A DNA stretch of 64,000 nt. Source: Vibrio ostreae (GTDB taxonomy: Bacteria > Pseudomonadota > Gammaproteobacteria > Enterobacterales > Vibrionaceae). The notes beneath the pieces were generated by a model. The model searched no databases, was not told where the DNA came from, and saw only the letters and a program-made list of their open reading frames with translations. The position numbers and the translations under genes are program-made. Shown here piece after piece: positions 7,721 through 16,259 of the stretch. Numbering within the stretch: the first letter of the stretch is position 1; each line of letters opens with the position of its first letter. The stretch is taken from positions 2,852,001 to 2,916,000 of the forward strand of contig NZ_CP076643.1 of the NCBI RefSeq assembly GCF_019226825.1, given 5' to 3'.

Positions 7721-10219
7721 TTGGATGATATGTTAACCGCGTCGCTTTTTATCCCTTTAGATCAGTCTCCGGATCAGAGGCTGGCTGATTTTTCATTCTC
7801 GGCGCAAGGTTCATTACTTATTCAGTTGTTTTCCTGCGAAAGCCCGAGCCAGGTTGAGTGCCTGGCACAACAGCTCAAGCGCAAGTTTCCTCAGGCCACC
7901 ATTATTGGCTTCAGTAGTGGTCAGGTGATCGAACAGGGAGACATTCATCACCAGGGCACTTTGCTGCTGTTTACCGATTTCCATTCCACCCGCCTCAGCT
8001 GCGCCCTGACACGTTATTCCGATAATCCCTCCGGTGATACGCAAGTGCTGCTGGAACGCATCGCAATAGAAGCGGATACGTGCGCCATTTTGTGTTTCGC
8101 TGCTTATCTGGAAATGGGGCAGCGTTCCGAGCGGGTACGGGCATTTAATCATCTGGCTCCGGGCCTCACTGTTGCTGGTGGTGCGGCCAGTGAAACCGAA
8201 CGCGGACGTTGGGTGTTACTCGATACCGAGACTTATCAGAACAGTATGGTGGCGGTGGCGCTGCACAGTTCGCAGCTGGAGCTGATCACGCAGGCTTACA
8301 TCGAGTGGAACCCGATCGGGCGTCATTTCCGCGTCACCGAAGCGCAGGGGAATACTGTCTATCGTCTTAACGGCGAGCCAATCCAGGCAATCTACAACCG
8401 CTATCTCGGTGATGGTCAGTCAGTAGCGCTGGAAATGCTGCATAATTTTCCGTTGATTAAAGGCGATCTTGAGCAGCAGGATGTGTATGTGCCGCTCTAT
8501 GAGCAGGACTCGGGTCTGGTGTTCAGTAAGCCGCTCGCGGTCGGGGATGAAGTACGGTTTAGTTTCGATCACCCGTCGATGACGCTGGAGCAGGTTTATC
8601 TCGGCGCGCAGCAGTTACGCAGTTTCCAGCCACAGCAAATCTGGGTTTACAACTGTATCTCACGGCTCGATTTTATCGAGGATAATCAGGAACTGTTACC
8701 ACTGCAGGCGGTGGCTGAGACCCATGGCAGCTACTGCATGGGTGAGCTGTGGCATGATGGTCAGTTGCTGCGTTCGATGAGTCACAGTCTGACTTACATC
8801 GCGCTGCGGGAAGGAGCTAAGCCTGCCGCCGAGCCTGAACCATTTAGCTTCGGCCATCATGACGTGATTGCACCGTTGTTCAGTCTGATCCGTAATTCGC
8901 TCAGTGATTTGGATGAGGTTAACCACAACTTATCGCAAAAAATCCAGCGTCAGGCGACAATGATGACCGCCAGCTACCGGATGGATCCGCGTACTGGTTT
9001 GCCGAACCGGGTGGTCCTGCGTGAGAAATTACTGCGTATGAGCGACGGCGATCATCTGCTGGTGCTCAAACTGACCAACTTTAATCAAATCAACGAGAAG
9101 TATGGTTACCGGGTTGGTGACAAACTGCTGCAGGATCTGAGCAGTCACTTTCAGCATTATTTGCAGCAGCATCTGCCGGGGCGCAGCGAGCTGTTTGCGA
9201 TCGGGGTCGGCGAGTGGGCCACGATATTCGCCAGTGCCGCCGATGCCGACTTTATTCATCTGACTTTTTCAAAGTTTGTTGATCAGCTTGAGCATGTCAA
9301 CTTCGAACCGTTCGGCCTGCCGGAAGTGGATTATGTTTCCGTATCCCTGTGTGCTGGCCTGGTCAGCCGGCGCGATTTTGCTGACAAAACCGCTGATGAT
9401 CTGCTATTGCGCGCGATAGAAGCTCGCCGCGATGCATATAAGCACAATCGCCATTTCTGTAATGCCAACCGCCTGCGGGCACAGGATGAAGTACGCCAGG
9501 AACGGCTGGGATGGCTGTCCTGTGTCAGCCGCGCAGTGTTGAATGACAATGTGCTGGTGTATGCGCAGCCACTCTACCATGCTCACAGTCATCAGCTGGC
9601 TTCTTATGAGTGTCTGGTGCGGATTGAAGATGAAGGTGAAGTGATTTTACCGGGGCGCTTTTTACCGATTATCGAGGGTACCCACCTCTATAACCGTCTC
9701 AGCCGGCAGATGATTAGTCGTACTTTTGAGCTGATGCGTCATCGCAGTGAAGGATTTTCGATCAACCTGTCTCCGCAGGACTTCATGAGTGAACGCACCC
9801 TTATCCATCTGGAAGAGGCGATCAAATCGCTGCCCAATCCACAGCGGGTCGGACTGGAAGTGCTGGAAACCGAACAGATTACCGACTACGGTCATATGAT
9901 TGATGTCTGTAATCAGTTCCGTGCCCTGGGCGCCAGTATCATTGTTGATGATTTCGGTTCCGGTTATTCCAATATCGATGAAATCGTTAAGCTTGAGCCG
10001 CAGGTGATTAAGCTCGACGGTAGCCTGATCCGCAACATCGACCAGGATGTGAAACAGCGCCGTATCGCCCAGCAGCTGGTTAAGTTGTGCCAGGTGCTGA
10101 ATGCCAAAACTGTGGCTGAGTTTGTTCACAACCAGGACGTGTGTCGTATCAGTGAAGAGATGGGCGTCGACTTTCTGCAGGGCTTCTATCTGGGAGCGCC
10201 CGATCGGCTGAAGAAATAG
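7721..10219 (+). CDS. FIST sensor - degenerate GGDEF - EAL domain protein (probable c-di-GMP phosphodiesterase)
   Basis: An 832-residue soluble signalling protein. The N-terminal half is a FIST_N/FIST_C sensor (about 25-370; FIST domains are predicted to bind small ligands). A short linker leads into a GGDEF domain (DPRTGLPNR near 425) whose active-site loop reads GVGEW near residue 495 instead of GGDEF, so cyclase activity is unlikely. A C-terminal EAL domain (about 590-830) keeps the metal and catalytic motifs: ECLVRI at about 630 in place of EAL, NLSPQDF, DDFGSGYSN, IKLDGS, VAEFV and LQGFYLG. It is therefore probably a phosphodiesterase. No membrane segment is seen. Start is TTG at 7721 after GATGAG; ATG at 7730 is an alternative. 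It lies in the same direction as yigB but 99 bp away. Confidence 0.9.
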   Translation: MDDMLTASLFIPLDQSPDQRLADFSFSAQGSLLIQLFSCESPSQVECLAQQLKRKFPQATIIGFSSGQVIEQGDIHHQGTLLLFTDFHSTRLSCALTRYSDNPSGDTQVLLERIAIEADTCAILCFAAYLEMGQRSERVRAFNHLAPGLTVAGGAASETERGRWVLLDTETYQNSMVAVALHSSQLELITQAYIEWNPIGRHFRVTEAQGNTVYRLNGEPIQAIYNRYLGDGQSVALEMLHNFPLIKGDLEQQDVYVPLYEQDSGLVFSKPLAVGDEVRFSFDHPSMTLEQVYLGAQQLRSFQPQQIWVYNCISRLDFIEDNQELLPLQAVAETHGSYCMGELWHDGQLLRSMSHSLTYIALREGAKPAAEPEPFSFGHHDVIAPLFSLIRNSLSDLDEVNHNLSQKIQRQATMMTASYRMDPRTGLPNRVVLREKLLRMSDGDHLLVLKLTNFNQINEKYGYRVGDKLLQDLSSHFQHYLQQHLPGRSELFAIGVGEWATIFASAADADFIHLTFSKFVDQLEHVNFEPFGLPEVDYVSVSLCAGLVSRRDFADKTADDLLLRAIEARRDAYKHNRHFCNANRLRAQDEVRQERLGWLSCVSRAVLNDNVLVYAQPLYHAHSHQLASYECLVRIEDEGEVILPGRFLPIIEGTHLYNRLSRQMISRTFELMRHRSEGFSINLSPQDFMSERTLIHLEEAIKSLPNPQRVGLEVLETEQITDYGHMIDVCNQFRALGASIIVDDFGSGYSNIDEIVKLEPQVIKLDGSLIRNIDQDVKQRRIAQQLVKLCQVLNAKTVAEFVHNQDVCRISEEMGVDFLQGFYLGAPDRLKK

Positions 10220-10297
10220 GTGCCTGAGCGGTACTGTCTGCTGACCTGGGCGCAAGAGCGGCAAGAGAAGCCGCTCATCCTGCGATGCAACCCTGGA

Positions 10298-10903
10298 TTA
10301 ATTCCCGCCGCCTGACCAGCGGTGGCCGCTTTTGTCGGCCTGAAATACCTGCATAAACTCAGTGAAAAAACGCATCAGCTGAGCGGCATTGTCCGCTTCA
10401 TCCAGCAGCTGCAGCAACTCACAGCCCACTTCCAGTGTACACAGATGTCCGTCACTTTGATTGCGGCGCAGCTGATAAGCCGACTGCTGCTGCGGCATCA
10501 GCTGCATGCGCGGCAGAGTGTCCAGCCACGGACTTTTCCGCACCATTTTTTTCGCTTCCTGCCAGGTGCCGTCCAGCACAATAAAGTGGGGCTGCTGTGC
10601 GGCGCGGCGCGCCTGATGCAATACCTGCTGCGGGCTCAGACTCTGTTCATCCGGGTAAACCAGCACTGAATACAGGTTCGGATCAGCGATTCTTTGCTGC
10701 AGGCCGGACGAAGGTTCGACCCGGCTCCAGCCAAAGTCCTGGCAGCCGGGGACGGCCGCTCGTAACCAACGTCCGGTATTGGTATCACGCTGGTACTCAC
10801 TCTCGTGCATCAGCAGTGATAAATGCAACTGGCTGCGCAGTTGCGGAATGCGATCGCAGAGACATTGATGCCGCAGTCCGCAGTTGGTGCAGGCACCGCT
10901 CAC
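10298..10903 (-). CDS. tapT: tRNA-uridine aminocarboxypropyltransferase (DTW domain)
   Basis: A 201-residue DTW-domain protein related to E. coli YfiP/TapT, which installs acp3U at position 47 of tRNAs using S-adenosylmethionine. The N-terminal cysteine cluster CTNCGLRHQCLC is a probable zinc site. The DTW-region motif reads LDGTWQEAKKM, and VLVYPDE and the C-terminal CTLEVGCELL also fit the family. Its ATG overlaps the stop of the upstream COG3650 lipoprotein gene by 4 nt, so the two are probably translated from one message. Confidence 0.88.
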   Translation of the reverse strand: MSGACTNCGLRHQCLCDRIPQLRSQLHLSLLMHESEYQRDTNTGRWLRAAVPGCQDFGWSRVEPSSGLQQRIADPNLYSVLVYPDEQSLSPQQVLHQARRAAQQPHFIVLDGTWQEAKKMVRKSPWLDTLPRMQLMPQQQSAYQLRRNQSDGHLCTLEVGCELLQLLDEADNAAQLMRFFTEFMQVFQADKSGHRWSGGGN

Positions 10904-12430
10904 AACGCCACACCGGACTGATGTGGCGACAGACCGTCAGCAAACAGGGTGACACTGCTGCTGTCTTTGCTGTTGGCCGGCTGGGCGGCACTCGGGTTGA
11001 GCGGATAGCTGATGCCATTGTACTGCAGGCGGTGTACTGCGGCGTTAGCGCCGCCGCCGCGCACCGGCAGCAATAGATCTTGCCAGCCATGAGAACTGCT
11101 GTCGGCGACCTGGAACGGGGTATTGATCAGGGTAATACGGCTGTTAAAACGCCATTCCTGCTGTTGGTGCTCAAATACCAGCAGGGTACAACCGCCGGAG
11201 CCGCACCAGTCCAGCTGAACCAGCAGTTCGGGCTTGGCATCACCGTTTAAGTCGTATTTCAGCCAGCGATAGTGACTGCCTTCGGTCGCGGTGTCATGCA
11301 GGGCGAAGTAGCGTCTTACGGCCTGGTCGACGTCCTCTTCAAAGCGGTCACTGGATACCAGTTGCGTAGTGTGGTCAATGACCTGCTTATCGGATCGCAG
11401 TGAAGCGTTATCTGCGGAGTACAGCACCAGGCCGCCATCGTTGATCGGATAAACCAGACTACCGACTTGTTCATGGGTGGCGGTGAGACGGTTCCCCTCG
11501 CGGGTGAAAATCCGTTGTGACAACAGATACTGCTGCTGGTGGCGGGTCATCACGACCTGGACCTGCTGGCCGCTCAGTTGCTGCCAGTAGCCGCTTTCAA
11601 CCGTATCGGCACTGCCGTCAGAGTAGTGGTAGCGCGTGGTGGCGCTGTGGTCGCCATTGAGGTTGAGTGTCACACTGAATCCGTTGCTGTGTGTCGCGCT
11701 GGCAAAATAGGTGCCGGTCCAGCCGAGTGTGGCATCCTGGTTGCCAAGGGTAGCGCAGCCACGGTACTCACCGCCGTTCAGTTCCAGTTCGGCCTGCCAG
11801 CTATACAGGGTATCGCTCATATTATCTGAACAGGTGCCCCGGGTCAGACTGAGCTCACCGCCGTCAAACTGGTAATGACGGACTTGTTCGCTGATATCAC
11901 GCTCTTCAATCGTAAAGGTCTGTTTTTCTCCGCCGACAGGCTGGAAGGTTAGCCCCTGGCTGCTGAAACTCATCGACCAGAAAGGTTCCGTGCCGAAGGC
12001 GCGGGTAGGGGTGGAGACCAAATCGCAGCGATCCGGGTTTTCTGCACTGAGGCGGTTTATCTGCTGCACGACAAAGCGCGCGGTGTAATCGCCGTTGTAA
12101 CCGGTCTGGCTGGGGGGCGCCAGGTAACCAATCATTTCCCCATACATGATCTGATACGGCGACTGATTGAGCGCCATGGCTTGCTGACTCATCTCCTCGG
12201 GTAGATCAAGCCACAGTTGCTGCTGGCTGCCGCACGGGGGTGAAGGAGCGCACCTGATGACCGAGTACGACCTGGCCGCGCAGCACAAAACGCTGCGGAT
12301 GAATAGAGTCGGGCCGGGTCAGGCTGGCCTGCGGTGCCGGCTTGTCAGCCGGTTGGCCGGAAGGTGTGCCGGCACAGGCTTGCAGCAGGGCGGCGGTCAG
12401 GATTGCGGCTGGGATTGTCAGCGCCTTCAT
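10900..12430 (-). CDS. COG3650-type lipoprotein (frameshifted as sequenced)
   Basis: A predicted envelope lipoprotein of about 509 residues. The N-terminus MKALTIPAAILTAALLQAC is a lipoprotein signal peptide with lipobox LQAC (Cys19). Then come RFVLRGQVVLGHQVRSFTP, a COG3650-like block (FGTEPFWSMSFS), an NlpE/META-like beta domain (about 220-330), and a C-terminal segment with DLNGDAKPELLVQLDWCGSGGCTLL. The reading frame is broken near 12230-12240. The first frame reads SFTP then loses homology, while the next frame picks up at CGSQQQLWLDLPEE; removing one base rejoins them. Function is unknown, and a cell-surface stress or copper-type lipoprotein role is only a guess. The gene runs straight into tapT. 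Confidence 0.75.
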
Positions 12431-12471
12431 GTTATATCTTCCTTGTGACAGAACATTAAACGGATTTCATT

Positions 12472-12936
12472 ATGGCATACTGGCTATTCAAAACAGAACC
12501 AGACACTTTTTCTATTGACACTCTGCGGACACAAAAGGTTTCCTGCTGGGACGGTGTGCGCAATTACCAGGCACGGAATATGTTGCGTGATGAGGTTAAA
12601 ATCGGTGATTTGGTGCTGATTTATCATTCATCGTGTAAGAATGTCGGCGTGGTCGGGATAGCCAGAGTGGTGCGTGAAGCGTATCCGGACCATTTTGCAT
12701 TTGACCCGGAGAGTGACGGTTTTGACCCCAAATCTTCACCAGATAACCCGCGCTGGGTGATGGTGGATATTGAGTTTGTGCGTAAAACCGAGCGCCTTAT
12801 CTCACTGGCCGTGCTTAAGGCGATGCCTGAACTGAGCGAATTACCGCTGGTTAAGCGTGGTAATCGCTTATCGGTGATGCCGGTCAGTGAGTCTGAGTGG
12901 CAGGCGATTTTAACCAAAGAGGCCTGGCCCAAATAG
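12472..12936 (+). CDS. EVE domain-containing protein
   Basis: A 154-residue EVE domain protein (PUA-like fold). The N-terminus MAYWLFKTEPDTFSIDTL is the family hallmark, followed by SCWDGVRNYQARNML and GDLVLIYHSSCKNVGVVGIA. EVE proteins are thought to bind modified bases in DNA or RNA. This stand-alone short form is widespread in proteobacteria and has no known substrate. It is transcribed divergently from the COG3650 lipoprotein, 41 bp apart. A GC-rich inverted repeat follows it at about 12984. Confidence 0.92.
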   Translation: MAYWLFKTEPDTFSIDTLRTQKVSCWDGVRNYQARNMLRDEVKIGDLVLIYHSSCKNVGVVGIARVVREAYPDHFAFDPESDGFDPKSSPDNPRWVMVDIEFVRKTERLISLAVLKAMPELSELPLVKRGNRLSVMPVSESEWQAILTKEAWPK

Positions 12937-12983
12937 ACATTTCCCCACCAGGAATGACCCGGTTAAGCGACGCCGTTAAAGCA

Positions 12984-13008
12984 AAACAGGCAGCCCGGGC
13001 TGCCTGTT
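12984..13008. terminator. Hairpin between EVE gene and yigL
   Basis: A perfect inverted repeat, AACAGGCAGCCC/GGGCTGCCTGTT, between two convergent genes. The T run on either side is weak, so this is only a likely terminator. Confidence 0.5.
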
Positions 13009-13060
13009 GATGTGGAATAACTGGTCGCGGGTCATACCGCCTTGGGTTCAGCGGCCGTGG

Positions 13061-13888
13061 TTACAGCAGATGCTGCTGCAGGTAGTGCGCCACGGCATCA
13101 TCGGCATGGCTGCCAATCACTTCATTGTCAGGCAGAGCGCGGAAGACTTTTTCATGCGCCGTACCCATCACCAGACCTTTGCCTGCCATGGCCAGCATTT
13201 CGGCATCATTCATACCGTCGCCGAATGCGATGCAGTGGTCCAGGGTCAGCCCCAGAGATTCAGCCACTGCCTGCAGTGCATGGCCCTTAGACACACCGGC
13301 AGACATCACTTCCAGACACCAAGGCGTTGAAAAAGCCACATTGAGCTCATCACCAAATTGCTGATTGATGAGTGTTTCGAATCGAGTCAGCAGTTCATGA
13401 TCGCGTTCTTCATGGGTGAAGAAGATTTTGGCAATGCCGTCGGTCGGTGCGTTATCGGCATCAAACTGTTGCGACGCAAAGCCCGATTCTTCGTGGAACT
13501 GACGCAGCAGTTCATTCTCACGACTCAGCAGCCAGTCATCGTTGCGGTACAGGTGGATATACAGTCCCGGCTCGTTTTTCACCAGGTCGATGATCGCCTG
13601 CACCCGGTGCGGCGGGACATTCTTGCTGTACATTTCACGGTTGTCCTGGTCGTGAACCCGGGCACCGTTCGAAGTAATCATGTAGGCCGGGATACCGGCG
13701 ATCTCGCGGATTCCAGCGACATCAATGTGGTGACGACCAGTGGCAAAAATGAACGTGTAGCCTTGCTGATGAAGCTGTTGCAGGGTCTGCTTGGAAAACG
13801 GGCTCAGCTGGTGGTTCGGCGCCAGCAGCGTGCCATCCAGATCGGAAGCGACGATGCGAAACGGGGATGGATTACGTTCAGTAGTCAT
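13061..13888 (-). CDS. yigL: Cof-type HAD-IIB phosphatase YigL
   Basis: A 275-residue HAD phosphatase with a C2 cap. In E. coli, YigL dephosphorylates sugar phosphates and pyridoxal phosphate and is upregulated in glucose-phosphate stress. Motif I is ASDLDGTLL (about 13-21), motif II TSNGARV, motif III the Lys of SKGHAL, and motif IV IAFGDGMNDAEML. It lies downstream of pldB on the same strand, the E. coli pldB-yigL order, with a 138-bp gap. In E. coli the sRNA SgrS stabilises pldB-yigL mRNA; nothing here shows that. Confidence 0.92.
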   Translation of the reverse strand: MTTERNPSPFRIVASDLDGTLLAPNHQLSPFSKQTLQQLHQQGYTFIFATGRHHIDVAGIREIAGIPAYMITSNGARVHDQDNREMYSKNVPPHRVQAIIDLVKNEPGLYIHLYRNDDWLLSRENELLRQFHEESGFASQQFDADNAPTDGIAKIFFTHEERDHELLTRFETLINQQFGDELNVAFSTPWCLEVMSAGVSKGHALQAVAESLGLTLDHCIAFGDGMNDAEMLAMAGKGLVMGTAHEKVFRALPDNEVIGSHADDAVAHYLQQHLL

Positions 13889-14026
13889 ATAACTCTCTTG
13901 ATCACAGTGGAAACAGGTCGAAGACGGTGCGCGCTTCTGGTCATCCAGTTTACGCGATGCGAAAGAGGAAAAAGAGGGTAAAACTAAGCGGACAAAATTT
14001 CCTCTATTTGTCCGCTCCTGCCGCTG

Positions 14027-15013
14027 CTAACCAGCGTGTGTCTGTTCGGCTTTGGCGAAATGAGCCAGCATGGCATCGAGAGCCTGATTGCGATACGGGT
14101 CTCGTTCAAACAGCACTTCATGCCGGGCTCCGGCGATGACCTCAATGCTGCTGGCCGGATTGGTGCGCGCCAGTTTGGTGATAAAACGGACCTGGGCTGC
14201 ATTGCTGACAATCGTGTCTGCTTCGGCTTGCAGTACTAAGGTCGGGATGCGGATCTGCCGCGTCAGCTGGATACACTGTTTGGCGGCCATCAGACCCTGC
14301 CACACCCAGCGTGTGCTCGGGCCGCCCAGCTTAAGTTCGGGTTTTTGTTCGTACAGCTCGCGAAACCAGCGATAGCGTACCTCACTTTGGGTCAGCGGGT
14401 TGATTTCAAAAGGTTTCGCATAGTAGGCGCTGTAGCCCGGCGCATAAGTCGGCTTACGGTAGAGAGCGGTCATGAACTGGGTCAGCGGCATGGCGACCGG
14501 GCGCAGTTGCCACGGCATGCTGACACCAAACATCGGAGCACTCAGTGCCATGGCACTGAAATCATGATGGGGATGCGTCTGGACGTAGCGGGTAACCACG
14601 GCGCCCCCCATTGAATGCCCCAACAGAAAACGCTGCTGGTAACGGCGCAGATCCCACATGGCCACTAATCCGGACAAATCCTGCACATAGTCATCAAACT
14701 CGCCGACAAAGCCCATTTCCCGCTCTTCAATCAGGCGGTCCGACAGCCCCTGGCCACGATGGTCATAGGCATAAATGTCGTAACCCTGCTGAAACAGATC
14801 ATAAAACAGCTCCTGATACTTCCAGGCTGACTCGATACGTCCATTTACGACGACAATCACTTTATCGTGTGCGGGATCGGTCAGTGAACACCAGAAGAGT
14901 CGGGTGTTATCAAACGAGCGGTAGTAACCTTCATTGCGTGTTTGCCATAAATCAGCGACAGGGTGGTGGATTGCATACTCAAAGTTTGACTCTTGCGTAT
15001 AGGTTGAGGCCAT
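14027..15013 (-). CDS. pldB: Lysophospholipase L2
   Basis: A 328-residue alpha/beta hydrolase that removes the acyl chain from lysophospholipids. The nucleophile elbow is LLGHSMGGAV near residue 136. Also seen are the cap residues and VVVNGRIESAWKY, YAYDHRGQG before the nucleophile, the acid in QAEADTIVS, and the catalytic His in AGARHEVLFE near the C-terminus. It is followed by yigL, as in E. coli. The start ATG at 15013 gives the usual MASTYTQESNFE-type N-terminus. No signal peptide is seen, in line with the peripheral inner-membrane E. coli enzyme. Confidence 0.93.
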   Translation of the reverse strand: MASTYTQESNFEYAIHHPVADLWQTRNEGYYRSFDNTRLFWCSLTDPAHDKVIVVVNGRIESAWKYQELFYDLFQQGYDIYAYDHRGQGLSDRLIEEREMGFVGEFDDYVQDLSGLVAMWDLRRYQQRFLLGHSMGGAVVTRYVQTHPHHDFSAMALSAPMFGVSMPWQLRPVAMPLTQFMTALYRKPTYAPGYSAYYAKPFEINPLTQSEVRYRWFRELYEQKPELKLGGPSTRWVWQGLMAAKQCIQLTRQIRIPTLVLQAEADTIVSNAAQVRFITKLARTNPASSIEVIAGARHEVLFERDPYRNQALDAMLAHFAKAEQTHAG

Positions 15014-15082
15014 AACACTTGCTCAGTTACATCTTCTGGTTGGTGGGCGGAAACAGGTTTTACTGCGGTTAGAATAAGCGAG

Positions 15083-15110
15083 TTGCGAGGAAATGCAATG
15101 GCTATACAAT
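15083..15110 (+). promoter_or_regulatory. Candidate sigma70 promoter upstream of a putative small RNA
   Basis: TTGCGA at 15083-15088 and TACAAT at 15105-15110 with a 16-bp spacer. There is no protein start downstream for about 165 bp, and the pldB gene points away. Confidence 0.45.
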
Positions 15111-15116
15111 CCGGGG

Positions 15117-15231
15117 TGGAGCAGAGAGCGTAGGCCCGTTGATGGCGGCACGCCAGTCATGCCCTCCACCGTTCCGATTAAATGAATTTTTTTGTGATGA
15201 GCAGGTGACGCGCATTGACGCGTGTTTTTTT
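15117..15231 (+). ncRNA. Candidate structured small RNA with own promoter and terminator
   Basis: The pldB/arsR-like intergenic region carries a GC-rich segment that codes for no protein. GGTGGAG at 15115-15121 can pair with CTCCACC at 15164-15170, enclosing a further pairing region (GGCGGCACGCC). A single-stranded AT stretch with a T run follows at 15187-15193. The segment ends in ACGCG/CGCGT (15208-15223) followed by seven Ts, a Rho-independent terminator shape. I do not recognise it as Spot 42, RyhB, Qrr, GcvB or another known Vibrio sRNA. It could instead be a leader of the arsR-like gene. Confidence 0.4.
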
Positions 15232-15241
15232 ATACTTAGGA

Positions 15242-15257
15242 TATGCGGATATTCGCA
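15242..15257. promoter_or_regulatory. Probable ArsR-type operator
   Basis: Inverted repeat ATGCG-GATATT-CGCAT immediately before the ribosome site of the ArsR-like gene. The repeat length and position fit autoregulation by an ArsR/SmtB repressor. Inference from position and symmetry only. Confidence 0.5.
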
Positions 15258-15274
15258 TGTATTTGAGGTGAGTG

Positions 15275-15610
15275 ATGCTACCGCACCAATTTTTTAAACT
15301 GCTGGCCGATGAGACCCGTCTGCGCTGCCTGTTGCTGATCGCACGTGAGCGGCGCTTGTGCGTCTGTGAACTGACTTATGCGCTGCAGGAAAGTCAGCCT
15401 AAAATTTCCCGCCACCTGGCTCAGTTGCGGCAAAGTGGGGTTCTGCTGGATGAACGTCAGGGACAATGGGTGTTTTACCGTTTGTCACCGGCGCTGCCAG
15501 CCTGGTTGCAGACAGTGATTGACGGTTTGCAGCAGGCCGACAATCTGCAGCAGCAATATGTACGAGACAGTGAACGGCTGCAGGATATGGCGGAGCGTCC
15601 TTGCTGTTAA
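15275..15610 (+). CDS. ArsR/SmtB-family transcriptional regulator
   Basis: A 111-residue winged-helix repressor. The N-terminus reads MLPHQFFKLLADETRLRCLLLI, and the metalloid-site-like motif LCVCELTYAL (ELCVC-type, in helix 3) resembles ArsR sensors of arsenite or antimonite. The recognition helix is QPKISRHLAQLR and the wing is RQGQWVFYRLS. A cysteine pair ends the protein (RPCC). The ATG at 15275 follows a good GAGGTGAG site; the GTG just before it is less likely. It lies over an inverted repeat that may be its operator and upstream of a mini-ORF plus phosphatase gene. The inducer is inferred to be a metalloid but is not proven. Confidence 0.88.
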   Translation: MLPHQFFKLLADETRLRCLLLIARERRLCVCELTYALQESQPKISRHLAQLRQSGVLLDERQGQWVFYRLSPALPAWLQTVIDGLQQADNLQQQYVRDSERLQDMAERPCC

Positions 15611-15655
15611 TCAGTTTAGAATAATAAGTCGTTGGTAAGGTTAGGGAGAACAATA

Positions 15656-15736
15656 ATGAACCAGACAGGGAAAAAGCCCCCGCTCGCACAGTCGGGATAT
15701 GGCGTGTTGGCGCCGTTTGCGGAGGGGCGAGTATGA
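15656..15736 (+). CDS. 26-codon ORF translationally coupled to the phosphatase gene
   Basis: A short ORF with a strong ribosome site (AGGGAGA, 6-7 nt upstream of the ATG). It begins MNQTGKKPPLAQ and ends APFAEGRV; the stop codon overlaps the next start as ATGA. It has no hydrophobic segment and is rich in Gly and Pro. It could be a leader peptide that sets translation of the phosphatase, or the start of a former larger gene. I do not recognise it. Confidence 0.4.
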   Translation: MNQTGKKPPLAQSGYGVLAPFAEGRV

Positions 15737-16227
15737 CCCATCCAATCTGGGAGCTGGCGGTGGAAAAGGCGGCGTTGGTGCTGATGCCGTGTCCGGGCAC
15801 CCGGCAGGTCACCTTATTAGATAGCCTGAAACAGCTTAAACAAAGTGGTGTGACCGTGATCGTCAGTGCGATAACCCGTGAAGAAATGACCGCAAAACAG
15901 GTCGAATCGCTGGGTCAGACCGCGCAGGGTTTAGGGCTGGGCTGGATTCACTTGCCGATTGAAGACAACAGTGTGCCCAGCGCGTTGTTTACTGAACATT
16001 GGCCGACGGTGAGCGTGCAGCTGCGTGCTGCACTCAAACGAGGCAATAAAGTGGCGTTGCACTGTATGGGAGGCTCCGGCCGCACCGGACTGCTGGCGGC
16101 GCATGTCTTACTCGATTGTGGTTGGCCGCTGACACAGTGTATCAGTGACATTCAGGCGCTACGCCCCGCTGCCTTTTCAAGTGCACAGCAGCGAGCGTAC
16201 ATTGAGCAGGTGGCGACAAGTCGTTAA
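15733..16227 (+). CDS. Dual-specificity/CDKN3-like protein phosphatase
   Basis: A 164-residue cysteine-based phosphatase. The P-loop HCMGGSGRTG (HCX5R) starts near residue 113, and the general-acid loop is probably in LPIEDNSVP upstream of it. The N-terminus MTHPIWELAVEKAALVLMPCPGTR resembles bacterial CDKN3-domain proteins. Substrate unknown: a phosphoprotein, phosphosugar or, given the ArsR-like neighbour, an arsenate-type substrate is conceivable but unsupported. The ATG at 15733 overlaps the stop of the 26-codon ORF. A long stem (AGTCAGGCAGT/ACTGCCTGACT) at 16260-16295 follows the gene. Confidence 0.85.
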   Translation: MTHPIWELAVEKAALVLMPCPGTRQVTLLDSLKQLKQSGVTVIVSAITREEMTAKQVESLGQTAQGLGLGWIHLPIEDNSVPSALFTEHWPTVSVQLRAALKRGNKVALHCMGGSGRTGLLAAHVLLDCGWPLTQCISDIQALRPAAFSSAQQRAYIEQVATSR

Positions 16228-16259
16228 TCGGGTTTTAGGGTTACTATGATCCAAAAGCT

